The position numbers and the translations under genes are program-made. A stretch of DNA of 64,000 nucleotides from Nitrospira sp. GTDB lineage: Bacteria; Nitrospirota; Nitrospiria; Nitrospirales; Nitrospiraceae. Below the pieces are notes generated by a model that was not told where the DNA came from, ran no database searches, and was given only the letters and a program-made list of their open reading frames with translations. Below are positions 8,617 to 21,441 of this stretch, piece by piece (positions within the stretch are counted from its first letter, which is position 1; every line of letters begins with the position of its first letter). The DNA is taken from positions 62,001-126,000 of the forward strand of contig JALHPO010000003.1 in the NCBI GenBank assembly GCA_022842445.1, given 5' to 3'.

Positions 8617-8827
8617 GGAGGCTCCGCTTTCTGCTCTCCCCTTCACCCTCTCAGCGGCGTCAGGGCTACCGAGAGCAACTTGCCGAAGGAGCGGGGACCC
8701 AACGAGGCTTGGCCGAGAAGGAAAGCGGGAACTGACCGAGTCCCCGAGGGAATTCCCGAAGGCTTCCGCCCGGGCAAGCCCGATGGGTCGCTCCGAGAGG
8801 CGGGAAGCGATCGGTAGCCCTGACGCC
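8617..8827. repeat. Structured palindromic repeat, copy 1 (between sucC and the small ORF)
   Basis: The arms GGCGTCAGGGCTACCGA (8656-8672) and TCGGTAGCCCTGACGCC (8811-8827) are a perfect 17-bp inverted repeat enclosing about 138 nt. Inside, on the minus strand, GGAGCGACCCA pairs with TGGGTCCCCGCTCC, then GGAAGC with GCTTTCC, with a variable tip between GGAATTCC and GGTCAGTTCC. The core 8688-8737 matches 22662-22712 at roughly 85 percent by eye. The outer motif AAGCGGAGCCTCC (8629-8617, minus) also occurs at 22556-22568. It begins 9 nt after the sucC stop and would be carried in the operon transcript. Confidence 0.85.
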
Positions 8828-8836
8828 GCCTCCCCC

Positions 8837-10015
8837 TCACGCCGCTTTGCCCGTCAATCTCACAATCTTCTGCGCCGCTTCCCACAAATCGTTGGCCACT
8901 TCCAGCTTCAGGCCGGAGTCGGCCAGCAGTTTGCGGCCTTCTTCCGCATTCGTCCCTTGCAAACGAACGACCAAGGGCACATTGATCTTCACTTCTTTGG
9001 CCGCTTCGATCACCCCGTGTGCAATCCGTTCGCAACGCACAATGCCGCCGAAGATGTTAATGAAGATACCTTTGACGTTGGGGTCTTTCAGCAATATGCG
9101 AAACCCGGCCGCCACCGTCTCCTTCGTCGCCCCGCCGCCGACATCCAGGAAATTGGCCGGCTCGCTGCCGGCCAGCTTGATGACATCCATCGTCGCCATG
9201 GCGAGGCCCGCGCCGTTCACCATGCACCCGATATTGCCGTCGAGCTTGACATAGTTCAGATTGTTGGCGGTCGCTTCGATTTCCAGCGGTTCTTCCTCGT
9301 TCAGATCCCGCATCTTCTGTACGTCTTCATGCTTAAACAGCCCGTTGTCGTCGAACGACACCTTGCCGTCCAATGCCACAACGGTCTTTTCTTTCGTGAT
9401 GATGAGCGGATTGATCTCGACGAGCGCGCAGTTCTTTTCCATGAAAAGGCGATACAGGTTGCCCAGCATCTTGGTGAAGGGACCCATCACCGCCGGTTCG
9501 AGATTCTGCAGACCGAGCGCGAAGGCGATGTTTCGTCCGTTGTAGCCCTGGAACCCCACGGCGGGATCGATCGGTTCCTTGATGATCTTTTCCGGTGTGT
9601 GGGCCGCGACTTCCTCGATCTCCATCCCGCCCTCAGTGCTGGCGATAAAAATCGGCCAGCCCGTGTCGCGATCGACGAGGATCGAGAGATACAGTTCCTT
9701 GGCGATGTTCGCGCCTTCCTCCATCAACAGACGATGGACCGTGCGGCCTTTGGGGCCGGTCTGGTGCGTGACCAGCGTTTTGCCGATGAGTTCCCTGGCA
9801 AAACCGGCGACGGCGCTCTTGTCTTTGGTGATCTTGACGCCGCCCGCCTTGCCGCGTCCGCCCGCATGGATCTGCGCCTTCACGACGAAGACCGGCGTGT
9901 TCAGCTCGTTGGCCCAGGCTGTCGCGGCCTCGGGAGAGGTGATCTCCTTTCCACGCGGAACCGGCACACCGAACTGGGCGAAGAGTTGCTTTGCTTGAAA
10001 CTCGTGAACGTTCAT
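8837..10015 (-). CDS. sucC: Succinyl-CoA synthetase beta subunit
   Basis: The beta subunit (392 residues) supplies the nucleotide-binding ATP-grasp domain and part of the succinate site. The start MNVHEFQAKQLFAQFGVPVPRG is the classic SucC N-terminus. KAQIHAGGRGKAGGVK is the ATP-grasp glycine-rich strand. EINPLI lies in the ATP-grasp core, and the C-terminal CoA-ligase domain has GGIVRCERIAHGV and VRLQGTNAEEG. GAGG lies about 7 nt before the ATG. It partners SucD in the reductive TCA run. The nucleotide preference (ADP or GDP) cannot be read with confidence. Confidence 0.96.
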   Translation of the reverse strand: MNVHEFQAKQLFAQFGVPVPRGKEITSPEAATAWANELNTPVFVVKAQIHAGGRGKAGGVKITKDKSAVAGFARELIGKTLVTHQTGPKGRTVHRLLMEEGANIAKELYLSILVDRDTGWPIFIASTEGGMEIEEVAAHTPEKIIKEPIDPAVGFQGYNGRNIAFALGLQNLEPAVMGPFTKMLGNLYRLFMEKNCALVEINPLIITKEKTVVALDGKVSFDDNGLFKHEDVQKMRDLNEEEPLEIEATANNLNYVKLDGNIGCMVNGAGLAMATMDVIKLAGSEPANFLDVGGGATKETVAAGFRILLKDPNVKGIFINIFGGIVRCERIAHGVIEAAKEVKINVPLVVRLQGTNAEEGRKLLADSGLKLEVANDLWEAAQKIVRLTGKAA

Positions 10016-10024
10016 GTTGACCTC

Positions 10025-10115
10025 GAAGAGCTAATGGCTGATGGCTAATAGCTTATGGCACGGACTGACAGCAGTGAGGCTTTCTTGCCATACGCTATCA
10101 GCTATACGCCATACG
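10025..10115. repeat. Degenerate word-like inverted repeat in the frdA-sucC spacer
   Basis: The spacer is built from variants of AGCTAATGGCTGATGGCTAATAG on one side and GCCATACGCTATCAGCTATACGCC on the other, forming an imperfect palindrome. It is one of several such spacers in the window and appears non-coding. Confidence 0.6.
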
Positions 10116-10119
10116 CTCT

Positions 10120-11700
10120 TTATGCTTTCCTGGTGTACGCCGGCAAGATCATCGGCGAGATGACACCGCTGACATTCCCATGCTGCTTGGCCTCCGCCCG
10201 ATACCGTTGCAAATGCTTGAGCGTCAGTGCCCCTTGCTTCATCGATGCGGCGCGTGAGGCGGCAGTCAACCCGGACCGCTTTCCGAAGACCATCAAATCG
10301 AGCAACGAATTTCCCATCAACCGGTTGCGCCCGTGCAAGCCCCCTGACGCCTCGCCCGCCACGAAAAGATTCTTCACGTTCGTTTCCGAATTCGTATCGA
10401 TCTTCACTCCGCCGTTCTGGTAGTGCAACGTGGGATAGATGAGCACCGGGTCTTTGCTGATGTCGATGCCGAACCGCTCGAACTGGAGCATCATCGCGGG
10501 GAAATGTTTCTCGACCGTCCCCGGCCCATGCTCAGCATCCAGCAGCGGCGTGTCCAGCCACACTCCCACCCGTCCCGACATGGTCCGGATGCCACGGCCT
10601 TCTTCGCATTCGCGGATGATCGAGGACGACACTACATCGCGCGTATCGAGTTCGTTCACAAACCGGTCGCCCTTGGCATTGACGAGATGGCCGCCCTCGG
10701 ACCTGATGCCTTCCGTGACCAATGCGCCGATCAATTGCTCGGGGTAGACCGCGCCTGACGGATGGTATTGGAACGTGTCGATATGGGCCAACTTGGCTCC
10801 CATCCGGTAGCTCAGACACAGGCCGTCGCCCGTCGCGCCATAGTGGTTGCTCGTCGGAAACCCTTGAATGTGGAGCCGGCCGATACCGCCGGTCGCCAGA
10901 ATGACCGACTTGGCCGCGACAACAACATGCTGCTGATTGTCCAGATCCTTGAAGATCGCGCCGGTGCAACGCCCTTCGTTGTCGCTGAGCAGCTCGATCG
11001 CCGCGGAGAACTCCAACAACTGGATCTTCTGATTGAGGACTTCATCCTTGAGCACCCGCATGATTTCCAGACCGGTGTAGTCTGAGCAGGTCAGCAGGCG
11101 GGGCTTGGAGCTCCCGCCGCCCTTCTTCACGTGCAAATTGCCGTCGGCCTGCCGATCGAACAGTACACCGAGACTGATCAGCCACTTGGCAATCGAAGGC
11201 CCCTCTTCGACCATCACTTTGAGCAGCTCATGGTCGTTCTGCATATGGCCGCCCTTGAGGGTGTCGAGGAAATGGGTAACCGGTGAATCTTCAGGCGCGA
11301 CGGAGATCTGCATCCCCCCTTGCGCCATCACGCTGTTGGAGTCGGCCAGCCGCAACTTGGTCGCCAGAATGACTTTGGCGCCTGCTCCATGCGCGTGCAA
11401 TGCCGCCGCACAACCGGCCCCGCCTCCGCCGATGACCAGCACATCGGTGTGATGGTGCGGCGTGAGCTCGGCCCCATCCTGGATGGGACTGTCGCCCTCC
11501 AGCAAGGCCGCCAGCTCGACGACGGTCTTATCCCCTTCATTAGGGCCGAATCGAATAGGCCGATAGGCGCTGGCGCGAAAGTCGGGATGATACTTGTGAA
11601 TCAGCTGATCGCGGTCGGCGGGAGAAAACTTCGGAAATGTCTGCTTCCGCCTGGCATCTCGAGTCTTGTGTACGATTTGTTGGAGCGCGTGAATATCCAT
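10120..11700 (-). CDS. frdA: Fumarate reductase/succinate dehydrogenase-type flavoprotein subunit
   Basis: This FAD-containing subunit (526 residues) probably reduces fumarate to succinate in the reductive TCA cycle. An N-terminal extension of about 85 residues precedes the FAD dinucleotide motif VLVIGGGGAGCAAALHAHGAG (residues 87-107). NSVMAQGGMQIS is the flavin-contact region. FQYHPSGAVYP carries the substrate-site HPSG motif, and LHGRNRLMGNSLLD the C-terminal FAD contact. It is shorter at the C-terminus than typical SdhA/FrdA. It follows the Fe-S gene by 59 nt. No membrane-anchor gene is nearby, so a soluble enzyme or an anchor encoded elsewhere must be considered. The electron donor is unknown. 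Confidence 0.88.
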   Translation of the reverse strand: MDIHALQQIVHKTRDARRKQTFPKFSPADRDQLIHKYHPDFRASAYRPIRFGPNEGDKTVVELAALLEGDSPIQDGAELTPHHHTDVLVIGGGGAGCAAALHAHGAGAKVILATKLRLADSNSVMAQGGMQISVAPEDSPVTHFLDTLKGGHMQNDHELLKVMVEEGPSIAKWLISLGVLFDRQADGNLHVKKGGGSSKPRLLTCSDYTGLEIMRVLKDEVLNQKIQLLEFSAAIELLSDNEGRCTGAIFKDLDNQQHVVVAAKSVILATGGIGRLHIQGFPTSNHYGATGDGLCLSYRMGAKLAHIDTFQYHPSGAVYPEQLIGALVTEGIRSEGGHLVNAKGDRFVNELDTRDVVSSSIIRECEEGRGIRTMSGRVGVWLDTPLLDAEHGPGTVEKHFPAMMLQFERFGIDISKDPVLIYPTLHYQNGGVKIDTNSETNVKNLFVAGEASGGLHGRNRLMGNSLLDLMVFGKRSGLTAASRAASMKQGALTLKHLQRYRAEAKQHGNVSGVISPMILPAYTRKA

Positions 11701-11704
11701 AGCT

Positions 11705-11745
11705 TACGACGTACGGGGTGAGGGGTAAGGGGTAAGGGGTGATCC
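11705..11745. repeat. GGGGTAAGG-type purine-rich repeat in the frdB-frdA spacer
   Basis: GGGGTGAGGGGTAAGGGGTAAGGGGTG occupies most of the spacer as near-perfect heptamer to octamer repeats. It is the same family as the words at 12480-12545 and 34021-34100. Confidence 0.7.
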
Positions 11746-11759
11746 GTGCCTTTGGTGCA

Positions 11760-12470
11760 TCATTTTACTGTTGCGCAGTGCTCGGCCAGCTCTTTCTCGT
11801 TCATCGCGAGAACCCTGCTCCACTCGTCGTTGAAGCGGCCGTCTTGGATTTCCTTGATGCGCTGATCCAATCCAGCCGGTTTCTCGGTGAAATGCGCCCC
11901 TTGCGCGCGGCTGACGTACAGGGCCACGAGATTCGGCGCGATGTCCGCGATGCAGACAGGCGTACACATGCCGCACATCACACAGTCCATGAACATTTCC
12001 GATACGTTCTGAAAATCGCCGAAGACCGCCTTCCAGACCCCTTCCCGCACGTCGATCTTCTGCGGGCAGGCTTCCGTGCAGGCATTGCAATTCCGGCAGA
12101 GCGGGGCTTCCGGATACAGATTGAAAAGATCCTGCTTCGGATCTTTGAGGGTTTGAATATCGTAGAGCGCTTTGCGCGCGGGAAACGGCGGCATCATCGT
12201 AAACGACATGCCGTCCTGCACAGCGGTCTGGCAGGCCAGGCAGGTCCGCACCTTGGGATCGTCCTTGGTTCGGTAATACGTGGCGCAGGCTCCGCAGAAC
12301 CCGCCCAGGCATCCGATGCCACGGACGACTTCCTGACCGGCATACCACATGGCCTTCACGACCGTAATCCCCTCCGGCACTTCGTACTGCTTGCCGGAAA
12401 TTTCGATCGTCACCATTCGATGCGTGAGCACCTCAGGCTGGTCGATGATATTGGTGTCTTCTTGAGCCAT
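11760..12470 (-). CDS. frdB: Fumarate reductase-type iron-sulfur subunit
   Basis: The product is a 236-residue electron-transfer subunit. I chose ATG 12470, giving MAQEDTNIID; the frame opens at 12515 inside a repeat-rich spacer. A plant-type ferredoxin domain has C54, C59, C62 and C77 for [2Fe-2S]. The helical domain has C125-x2-C128-x2-C131-x3-C135-Pro for [4Fe-4S] and C163-x2-C166-x2-C169-x3-C173 for a third cluster. The third motif has four cysteines, so it predicts a second [4Fe-4S] rather than the [3Fe-4S] of classical SdhB/FrdB. It lies directly upstream of frdA. It may accept electrons from a soluble donor; this is inference. Confidence 0.88.
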   Translation of the reverse strand: MAQEDTNIIDQPEVLTHRMVTIEISGKQYEVPEGITVVKAMWYAGQEVVRGIGCLGGFCGACATYYRTKDDPKVRTCLACQTAVQDGMSFTMMPPFPARKALYDIQTLKDPKQDLFNLYPEAPLCRNCNACTEACPQKIDVREGVWKAVFGDFQNVSEMFMDCVMCGMCTPVCIADIAPNLVALYVSRAQGAHFTEKPAGLDQRIKEIQDGRFNDEWSRVLAMNEKELAEHCATVK

Positions 12471-12479
12471 CTTTATACC

Positions 12480-12545
12480 TGTCAGGGGTGAAGGGCCAGG
12501 GGTAAGGTAAGACACCTCACCCCTGACTCCCTACTCCTAACTCCT
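12480..12545. repeat. Word-like inverted repeat in the icd-frdB spacer
   Basis: GTCAGGGGTGAAGGGCCAGGGG on the left and CCTCACCCCTGACTCCC on the right form an imperfect palindrome made of repeated AGGGGTGA and ACTCCTAA words. It is non-coding. Confidence 0.65.
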
Positions 12546-12553
12546 CACCGCGT

Positions 12554-17057
<4,504 letters not shown>

Positions 17058-17169
17058 GATTGTTCTCCGCCTTCTTTCGTTGATCGTCGTTCATATCTCG
17101 TGAAGCGTATCTCGCAGACTTTCCTGCGCTTCACGCTTCACATCATTTCGGCGGCGGCACTTCCCGCCG

Positions 17170-18990
17170 CTATTTTAACGGCGGAACCTCCCGCCTTTTG
17201 GGTGCCGCGTAATTGACCAAGTAATCGAACAACCGGATCAGGCGGCTCTCCTGGCGCTTCTGATCAACCCAGTGGCCGATCAATCCGATCGTGCGCGACA
17301 GGATGAAGAACCCGTTCAAACTATCCACCGGGAAACCGAGATCCACCAGCACGGCGGCCATCGTGCCGTCCACGTTCAGGATCAGATTATCTTTTTTCGC
17401 CGCCGTCACCTGCTCGACTTGCAGTGCGAAATCGAGGCAGGGTGTTTTCATATTCAAGCTTTTCACGTAGCCCACAAGTTCTTTCACCCGCTTATCCGGG
17501 TTGCGCAAACTCTTGACCCGATGGCCGATACCGGGCACCGGCCCGTGATTCTTCTTCATATAGGCCAAGAAGTCGTCCACCGACAGCTTATTGTCTACGG
17601 CATACTTGAAAAACCGTCCGGCATCAGTAACAGCGCCGCCGAAACGAGGACCGATCATAATCAGTCCCGCTGCAACCGATTGAGACATGCCAATTCCGGC
17701 GCAGGCTGCGATGATCGTCCCCAACGCTCCGCTGACGCAAGGACCATGGTCGGCGGAGAGCATCATAATGCGCTTGATGATTTCCGCTTCCTGTTTGGAG
17801 ATCAGCCGCTTGTCCCACAGCAGTCCCACCACATGGGGAATCTCATAGCCTTTATTGATAAGCTCGGAAGCCGGGTACCCGTCGTAACAGGGCTCATCGC
17901 CACGGTCGTCGCTGATGGTGGTGCGAATCAGCGGCGCGACCATGACCTCATCGGCCTTCATCGCTTCTTCAACCGTCTTCGGCAACTTCGGCAGCGACAC
18001 CGGCTCAACAGGCTCTTTTACCAGGCCGGACTTCAACATCTCTTGATAGGCTTCCTTGATCGCGGGGCCCAACGCGCCGAACGTCGCCGGCACAATCGCG
18101 CCGGACTTCTTGAGGGCATCCGACTTTGCGCGGGCCGAGCCTTCGCCCTTCATACCTTCCTTCGCGCCTGCATGGCCGAACTTCATCCCCTTCGGCAAAC
18201 TCTCCTGACAGAAACCGGAAACGACAGCCATCAACTTGACCCGCCGTTTCTTGGCGCCGTACCACTCCGCGGCACGCTCTTCGAGATCGCCGCCCATTTC
18301 GCCGACGATAACCACCGCCTTCGTCTGCGGATCGTTCTCGAACATTTCGAGGTAGCTGACATAATCGGTGCCGGGAAAGGCATCGCCGCCGATGCCGATC
18401 GCCGTCGTAATCCCGTCGGCGAACTGCGAGCAGATCCAGATGATCTCGTTGGAGAGACCGCCGGATTTCGTAATGACACCAAAGGAACCTTCCCGATAGA
18501 GCTTGGAGAGAACCAGGTTGTCGAATGCGCCGCCGATCACACCCAGCCGGCACGCGCCGGCGGACACGATGCCGATAGACGACGGGCCGTTGAAGACTTT
18601 GCCGAGTTTGCGCGCATGGGCGCCGAGGATCTTGGCGTCTTTTTCCGGCACACCCTCGGTGATCATTGACACTACCTTAATGTGGGAATCGTCGAGGGCC
18701 TCCATCCCGCCCTTCATCGCTCGGTCTGCGCCGATATAGACAAGACTGGTATTGATGGCCGGATGATTCTTTGTGGCCTCGGCAATGGTCTTATAAATAG
18801 GTATGGCGATCAGCCCGCTGCCGTAGGGGACCTCGTTGGTCTTGCCTGCGTCGGGCGGATAGACGAACGCTTCGACGTTAAGTGGACGCTTGATCAGGTA
18901 GCAGAATTCCGCCATGCGGCGCGCGGCATTGACACCGGCCTGCCCGCCCTGAATCACAACGCGGGTGTCTTTAGTGGCCAAAATACTCAT
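17170..18990 (-). CDS. aclA: ATP-citrate lyase, large (alpha) subunit
   Basis: With the small subunit it cleaves citrate + ATP + CoA into acetyl-CoA and oxaloacetate, the diagnostic step of the reductive TCA cycle. The 606 residues combine a SucD-like CoA-ligase half and a C-terminal citrate synthase-like half. The catalytic phosphohistidine is H273 in MKFGHAGAKEG. SSIGIVSAGACRLGVIGGAF and VITKSGGLSNEI are ligase blocks. The lyase domain has SADHGPCVSGA and GIGHRVKSLRNPDKR. It lies 90 nt downstream of aclB. Two-subunit ACL is known from Chlorobium, Hydrogenobacter and Nitrospira. Confidence 0.97.
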   Translation of the reverse strand: MSILATKDTRVVIQGGQAGVNAARRMAEFCYLIKRPLNVEAFVYPPDAGKTNEVPYGSGLIAIPIYKTIAEATKNHPAINTSLVYIGADRAMKGGMEALDDSHIKVVSMITEGVPEKDAKILGAHARKLGKVFNGPSSIGIVSAGACRLGVIGGAFDNLVLSKLYREGSFGVITKSGGLSNEIIWICSQFADGITTAIGIGGDAFPGTDYVSYLEMFENDPQTKAVVIVGEMGGDLEERAAEWYGAKKRRVKLMAVVSGFCQESLPKGMKFGHAGAKEGMKGEGSARAKSDALKKSGAIVPATFGALGPAIKEAYQEMLKSGLVKEPVEPVSLPKLPKTVEEAMKADEVMVAPLIRTTISDDRGDEPCYDGYPASELINKGYEIPHVVGLLWDKRLISKQEAEIIKRIMMLSADHGPCVSGALGTIIAACAGIGMSQSVAAGLIMIGPRFGGAVTDAGRFFKYAVDNKLSVDDFLAYMKKNHGPVPGIGHRVKSLRNPDKRVKELVGYVKSLNMKTPCLDFALQVEQVTAAKKDNLILNVDGTMAAVLVDLGFPVDSLNGFFILSRTIGLIGHWVDQKRQESRLIRLFDYLVNYAAPKRREVPPLK

Positions 18991-19004
18991 CGGAATCTCC
19001 TCTT

Positions 19005-19078
19005 TCCCTTCAGGACTGAGCGCTGAGAACTACGGGCCGAGAGAAGCCCCTCTCACTCAGTCCCTAGTCCCGAGTGCT
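19005..19078. repeat. Word-like repeat in the aclB-aclA spacer
   Basis: The spacer contains AGGACTGAGCGCTGAGAAC on the left and CTCAGTCCCTAGTCCCGAG on the right. They are partly self-complementary and made of CTGAG/CTCAG and AGTCC words. It resembles the spacer at 47636-47705. Confidence 0.6.
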
Positions 19079-19080
19079 CG

Positions 19081-20280
19081 TTACTGTTTTTGAAGCGCTT
19101 TATCGACAATATCCGTCAGCGGCGTGTTGCGGTCGAAGACGTTGATATCGAAGCCCTCGTCCTTCAAGGCGCGCATCGCGTCGAGCCCTTCCTTCTCACG
19201 AGGACCGCCGCGGCGCACCCAGATTTTCACATCCTTCATCTTGCCGTCGGCCTTGGCCTTGCGGAACCCGTTGATGATGCCGCCGAAGGTCTTCTTCACA
19301 TCTGTAAAATTGGCGATGGCGCCGCCGACGATGATGTTCTTGATGCCGGGCAACGAGCAGACTTTTTCGGTGAGGACCTCGACGGCCCAATCAGGCGGAT
19401 CGCCGGAATACTCGGCGTAATTTGCCAACTTGCCGCCGCGCGCGACCACGGCGTCGGAATAATACACGCTTGCCCCGCCGCCGGCCGGAAGCATGGCCGT
19501 ATCGCCGCCCGGGATTTCAATGAACTTGACCGACCCCTTGATCTTGGAATCGACTGCCATGACTTCCATTTCGTTTTTCGAGTAGGCCCGGCCGAACTCC
19601 GCAGCGAACTGAAAATTCCAATCCGGGTGGCGGAACTTGGCGTCGCCGTCAAGCAACGTCACGGCGTCGAGGGCAACCAATTCACCGTCGCTCTCACGGG
19701 TGACGACCGGGTTCACCTCGAGATACTGCGCATCCTCGCTGTCAAAACAGGTGAACATCTTGCCGGCAAAGTCCGTCATCTTCTTGGCGAGCGGCCCGGT
19801 AAAGCCCGCCTCCTTCACTACCTTTTCTAATGTTTCAGGCGACGGCTGCTGCCCGATCTCCAACGTCAATCGCTTGACCCGATCCCAATTCGATTCCACT
19901 TCGATCCCGCCGCAATTGGCGACCAGGATTTCACTGCCCTCGCGGGTGGATTTCACCGCACAATAATATTCTTCTTTGTGGGCGATCATTTCGGAGATAA
20001 TGACTTGCGTCACCGTGATACTGCCGACCTGGCGGCCGATCATCTCCTTCGTCGCGGCAATCGCACCGTTCAGATCCAACCCGACCTTGACCAGTCCGAG
20101 CTTGAATCGCGAACCCAACGCTTCGTGCGCTTTCGCCACAAGCTTGGACTGCTTCAACCACTCGTTGACCTGCCCAAGTTTGGTGAGTTCATCTGCGGAG
20201 GTGACAACAACATAATTGGGAACGTGGATGCCCCACTTTTTCATCAGCCCCATTCCGGGACCTTCCAACACCTTAGCCAT
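19081..20280 (-). CDS. aclB: ATP-citrate lyase, small (beta) subunit
   Basis: The 399-residue ATP-grasp subunit is the SucC-like part of ATP-citrate lyase. I chose ATG 20280 (MAKVLEGPGMGLMKKWGIHVPN) because AAGGAG lies 7 nt upstream; the in-frame ATG 20295 overlaps that site. Blocks include LVAKAHEALGSRFKLGLVKVG, the conserved acidic EVNPVVTRESDGE, PGGDTAMLPAGGGASVYYSD and a C-terminal KIWVRRGGPREKEGL typical of this subunit. It is the first gene of the reductive TCA run, with a promoter about 40 nt upstream. Confidence 0.97.
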   Translation of the reverse strand: MAKVLEGPGMGLMKKWGIHVPNYVVVTSADELTKLGQVNEWLKQSKLVAKAHEALGSRFKLGLVKVGLDLNGAIAATKEMIGRQVGSITVTQVIISEMIAHKEEYYCAVKSTREGSEILVANCGGIEVESNWDRVKRLTLEIGQQPSPETLEKVVKEAGFTGPLAKKMTDFAGKMFTCFDSEDAQYLEVNPVVTRESDGELVALDAVTLLDGDAKFRHPDWNFQFAAEFGRAYSKNEMEVMAVDSKIKGSVKFIEIPGGDTAMLPAGGGASVYYSDAVVARGGKLANYAEYSGDPPDWAVEVLTEKVCSLPGIKNIIVGGAIANFTDVKKTFGGIINGFRKAKADGKMKDVKIWVRRGGPREKEGLDAMRALKDEGFDINVFDRNTPLTDIVDKALQKQ

Positions 20281-20325
20281 GACTCGCTCCTTCAAAAGTG
20301 TGAACGCTGCTGCAAGGGGAGCAGG

Positions 20326-20354
20326 ATTGTAGCGAAATCATTCCCATGACTCAA
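20326..20354 (-). promoter_or_regulatory. Probable sigma70 promoter of the reductive TCA operon
   Basis: On the minus strand TTGAGT (20354-20349) and TACAAT (20331-20326) are separated by 17 bp. Transcription would begin near 20319, giving a leader of about 39 nt to aclB. No clear operator palindrome was recognised around it. Confidence 0.65.
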
Positions 20355-20479
20355 GACGCCAGAGGAACTAAGACAAAACAGATCAAAAGGCCTACCGAAT
20401 TCTCCGCCTTTGAATCAATGCGCATAAGTGATTGTAATCATGCATCTTTGGTCTGTTCGATCCCGCGCTGAGCCGGAAG

Positions 20480-21319
20480 TTATTTCCACTTCCTCGGATT
20501 CTGACAATGTGGACAGAAAAAGGAGCTGCGTTCGTCGCTCACACGACGAATACGCCGGCCGCATGAGTTTGGACAAAGTTGCTCCTCCTTTCCATACACG
20601 ACATGGCACTGTTTGTATCGCCCTTCCGTTCCATCCGGGGCAAAAAAATCCCGCACGCTCGAACCGCCGCAGGCAATCGCGCTGTGAAGCACCTCTCGAG
20701 TTACAAGGAAAAGCCGTTCAACTCTGGCGGCCGAAAGACGATCAGCTGGGACATTGGGGTGCAATCCTGCGCGAAAGAGAATCTCATTCGCATAGATGTT
20801 CCCAATCCCGGCAAAAGCCTGCTGGTGCATGAGCAGTGGTTTCAACCGGCCCCGCCGACTCTTGATGAGCCGACAAAAATCTTCCAACGAGACCGTCAAG
20901 GGATCACAGCCGAACCGGCGGGCGACATATCGATCGAGCCCCTCCTGGTCCAGCAGCGACAGTCTTCCAAATCGTCGTGGATTCCAGTACCGCACCTCCG
21001 GTTCCCGGCCACCGGAAAATGTCATGCGCACGTGCACGTGCTGTGGATGTCTGATCTGCACCGACGGAAACAACAACAGGCCCGTCATGCCCAATTCGGC
21101 GACAACATAGCGCACAGCCTGGTCCTTGACGAACCGAATGGCCACGCTCTTTCCGTGCCGCTGAACCTGCTGCACAACGGCCCCTCTGTACCACGAAAGT
21201 GATGTGATCCCCTCCCGGACCATATCCTTCCGGCCCACCCAACAATCAGTCAATCGGGCGCCAATAAGCGCGGTACGGATCTGACCGGCAACGACTTCGG
21301 CCTCAGGCAATTCCGGCAT
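20480..21319 (-). CDS. mutM: Formamidopyrimidine-DNA glycosylase
   Basis: The enzyme removes oxidised purines such as 8-oxoguanine and nicks the abasic site. The start MPELPEAE provides the catalytic Pro2 and Glu3. RHGKSVAIRF carries the conserved lysine. ELGMTG and NPRRFGRL contain void-filling residues. A helix-two-turn-helix has FAGIGNIYANEILFRAGLHP. The C-terminal zinc finger is C-x3-C ... C-x2-C (LCPNSCGRR and FFCPHCQ) instead of the usual C-x2-C first half. The 279 residues are normal. It appears monocistronic and ends about 200 nt from the aclB start. Confidence 0.94.
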   Translation of the reverse strand: MPELPEAEVVAGQIRTALIGARLTDCWVGRKDMVREGITSLSWYRGAVVQQVQRHGKSVAIRFVKDQAVRYVVAELGMTGLLLFPSVQIRHPQHVHVRMTFSGGREPEVRYWNPRRFGRLSLLDQEGLDRYVARRFGCDPLTVSLEDFCRLIKSRRGRLKPLLMHQQAFAGIGNIYANEILFRAGLHPNVPADRLSAARVERLFLVTREVLHSAIACGGSSVRDFFAPDGTEGRYKQCHVVYGKEEQLCPNSCGRRIRRVSDERSSFFCPHCQNPRKWK

Positions 21320-21441
21320 ATCGGTCGCTCCTCATGGTGACCGATTAAGCCACGGAGATCATTGGAAAGGCAACGCCTGAAAGAACGGATCGTGACGGGC
21401 TTGGAAACGGAATTGACGTGTTGCGGCAGATACCAATGAAA

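Noticed and set aside
8611..8817. ORF inside structured repeat copy 1 (plus strand), similar over a few residues to one in copy 2 (minus strand)
   Set aside because: The shared RRKAGTD segment follows from the conserved nucleotide core. The rest differs and the stem structure explains the conservation better than coding.
8617..8827. Identification of the repeat as the guide RNA of an IscB/TnpB-type system
   Set aside because: No IscB, IsrB or TnpB gene is adjacent to either copy. Structure alone does not justify the name; a model search would be needed.
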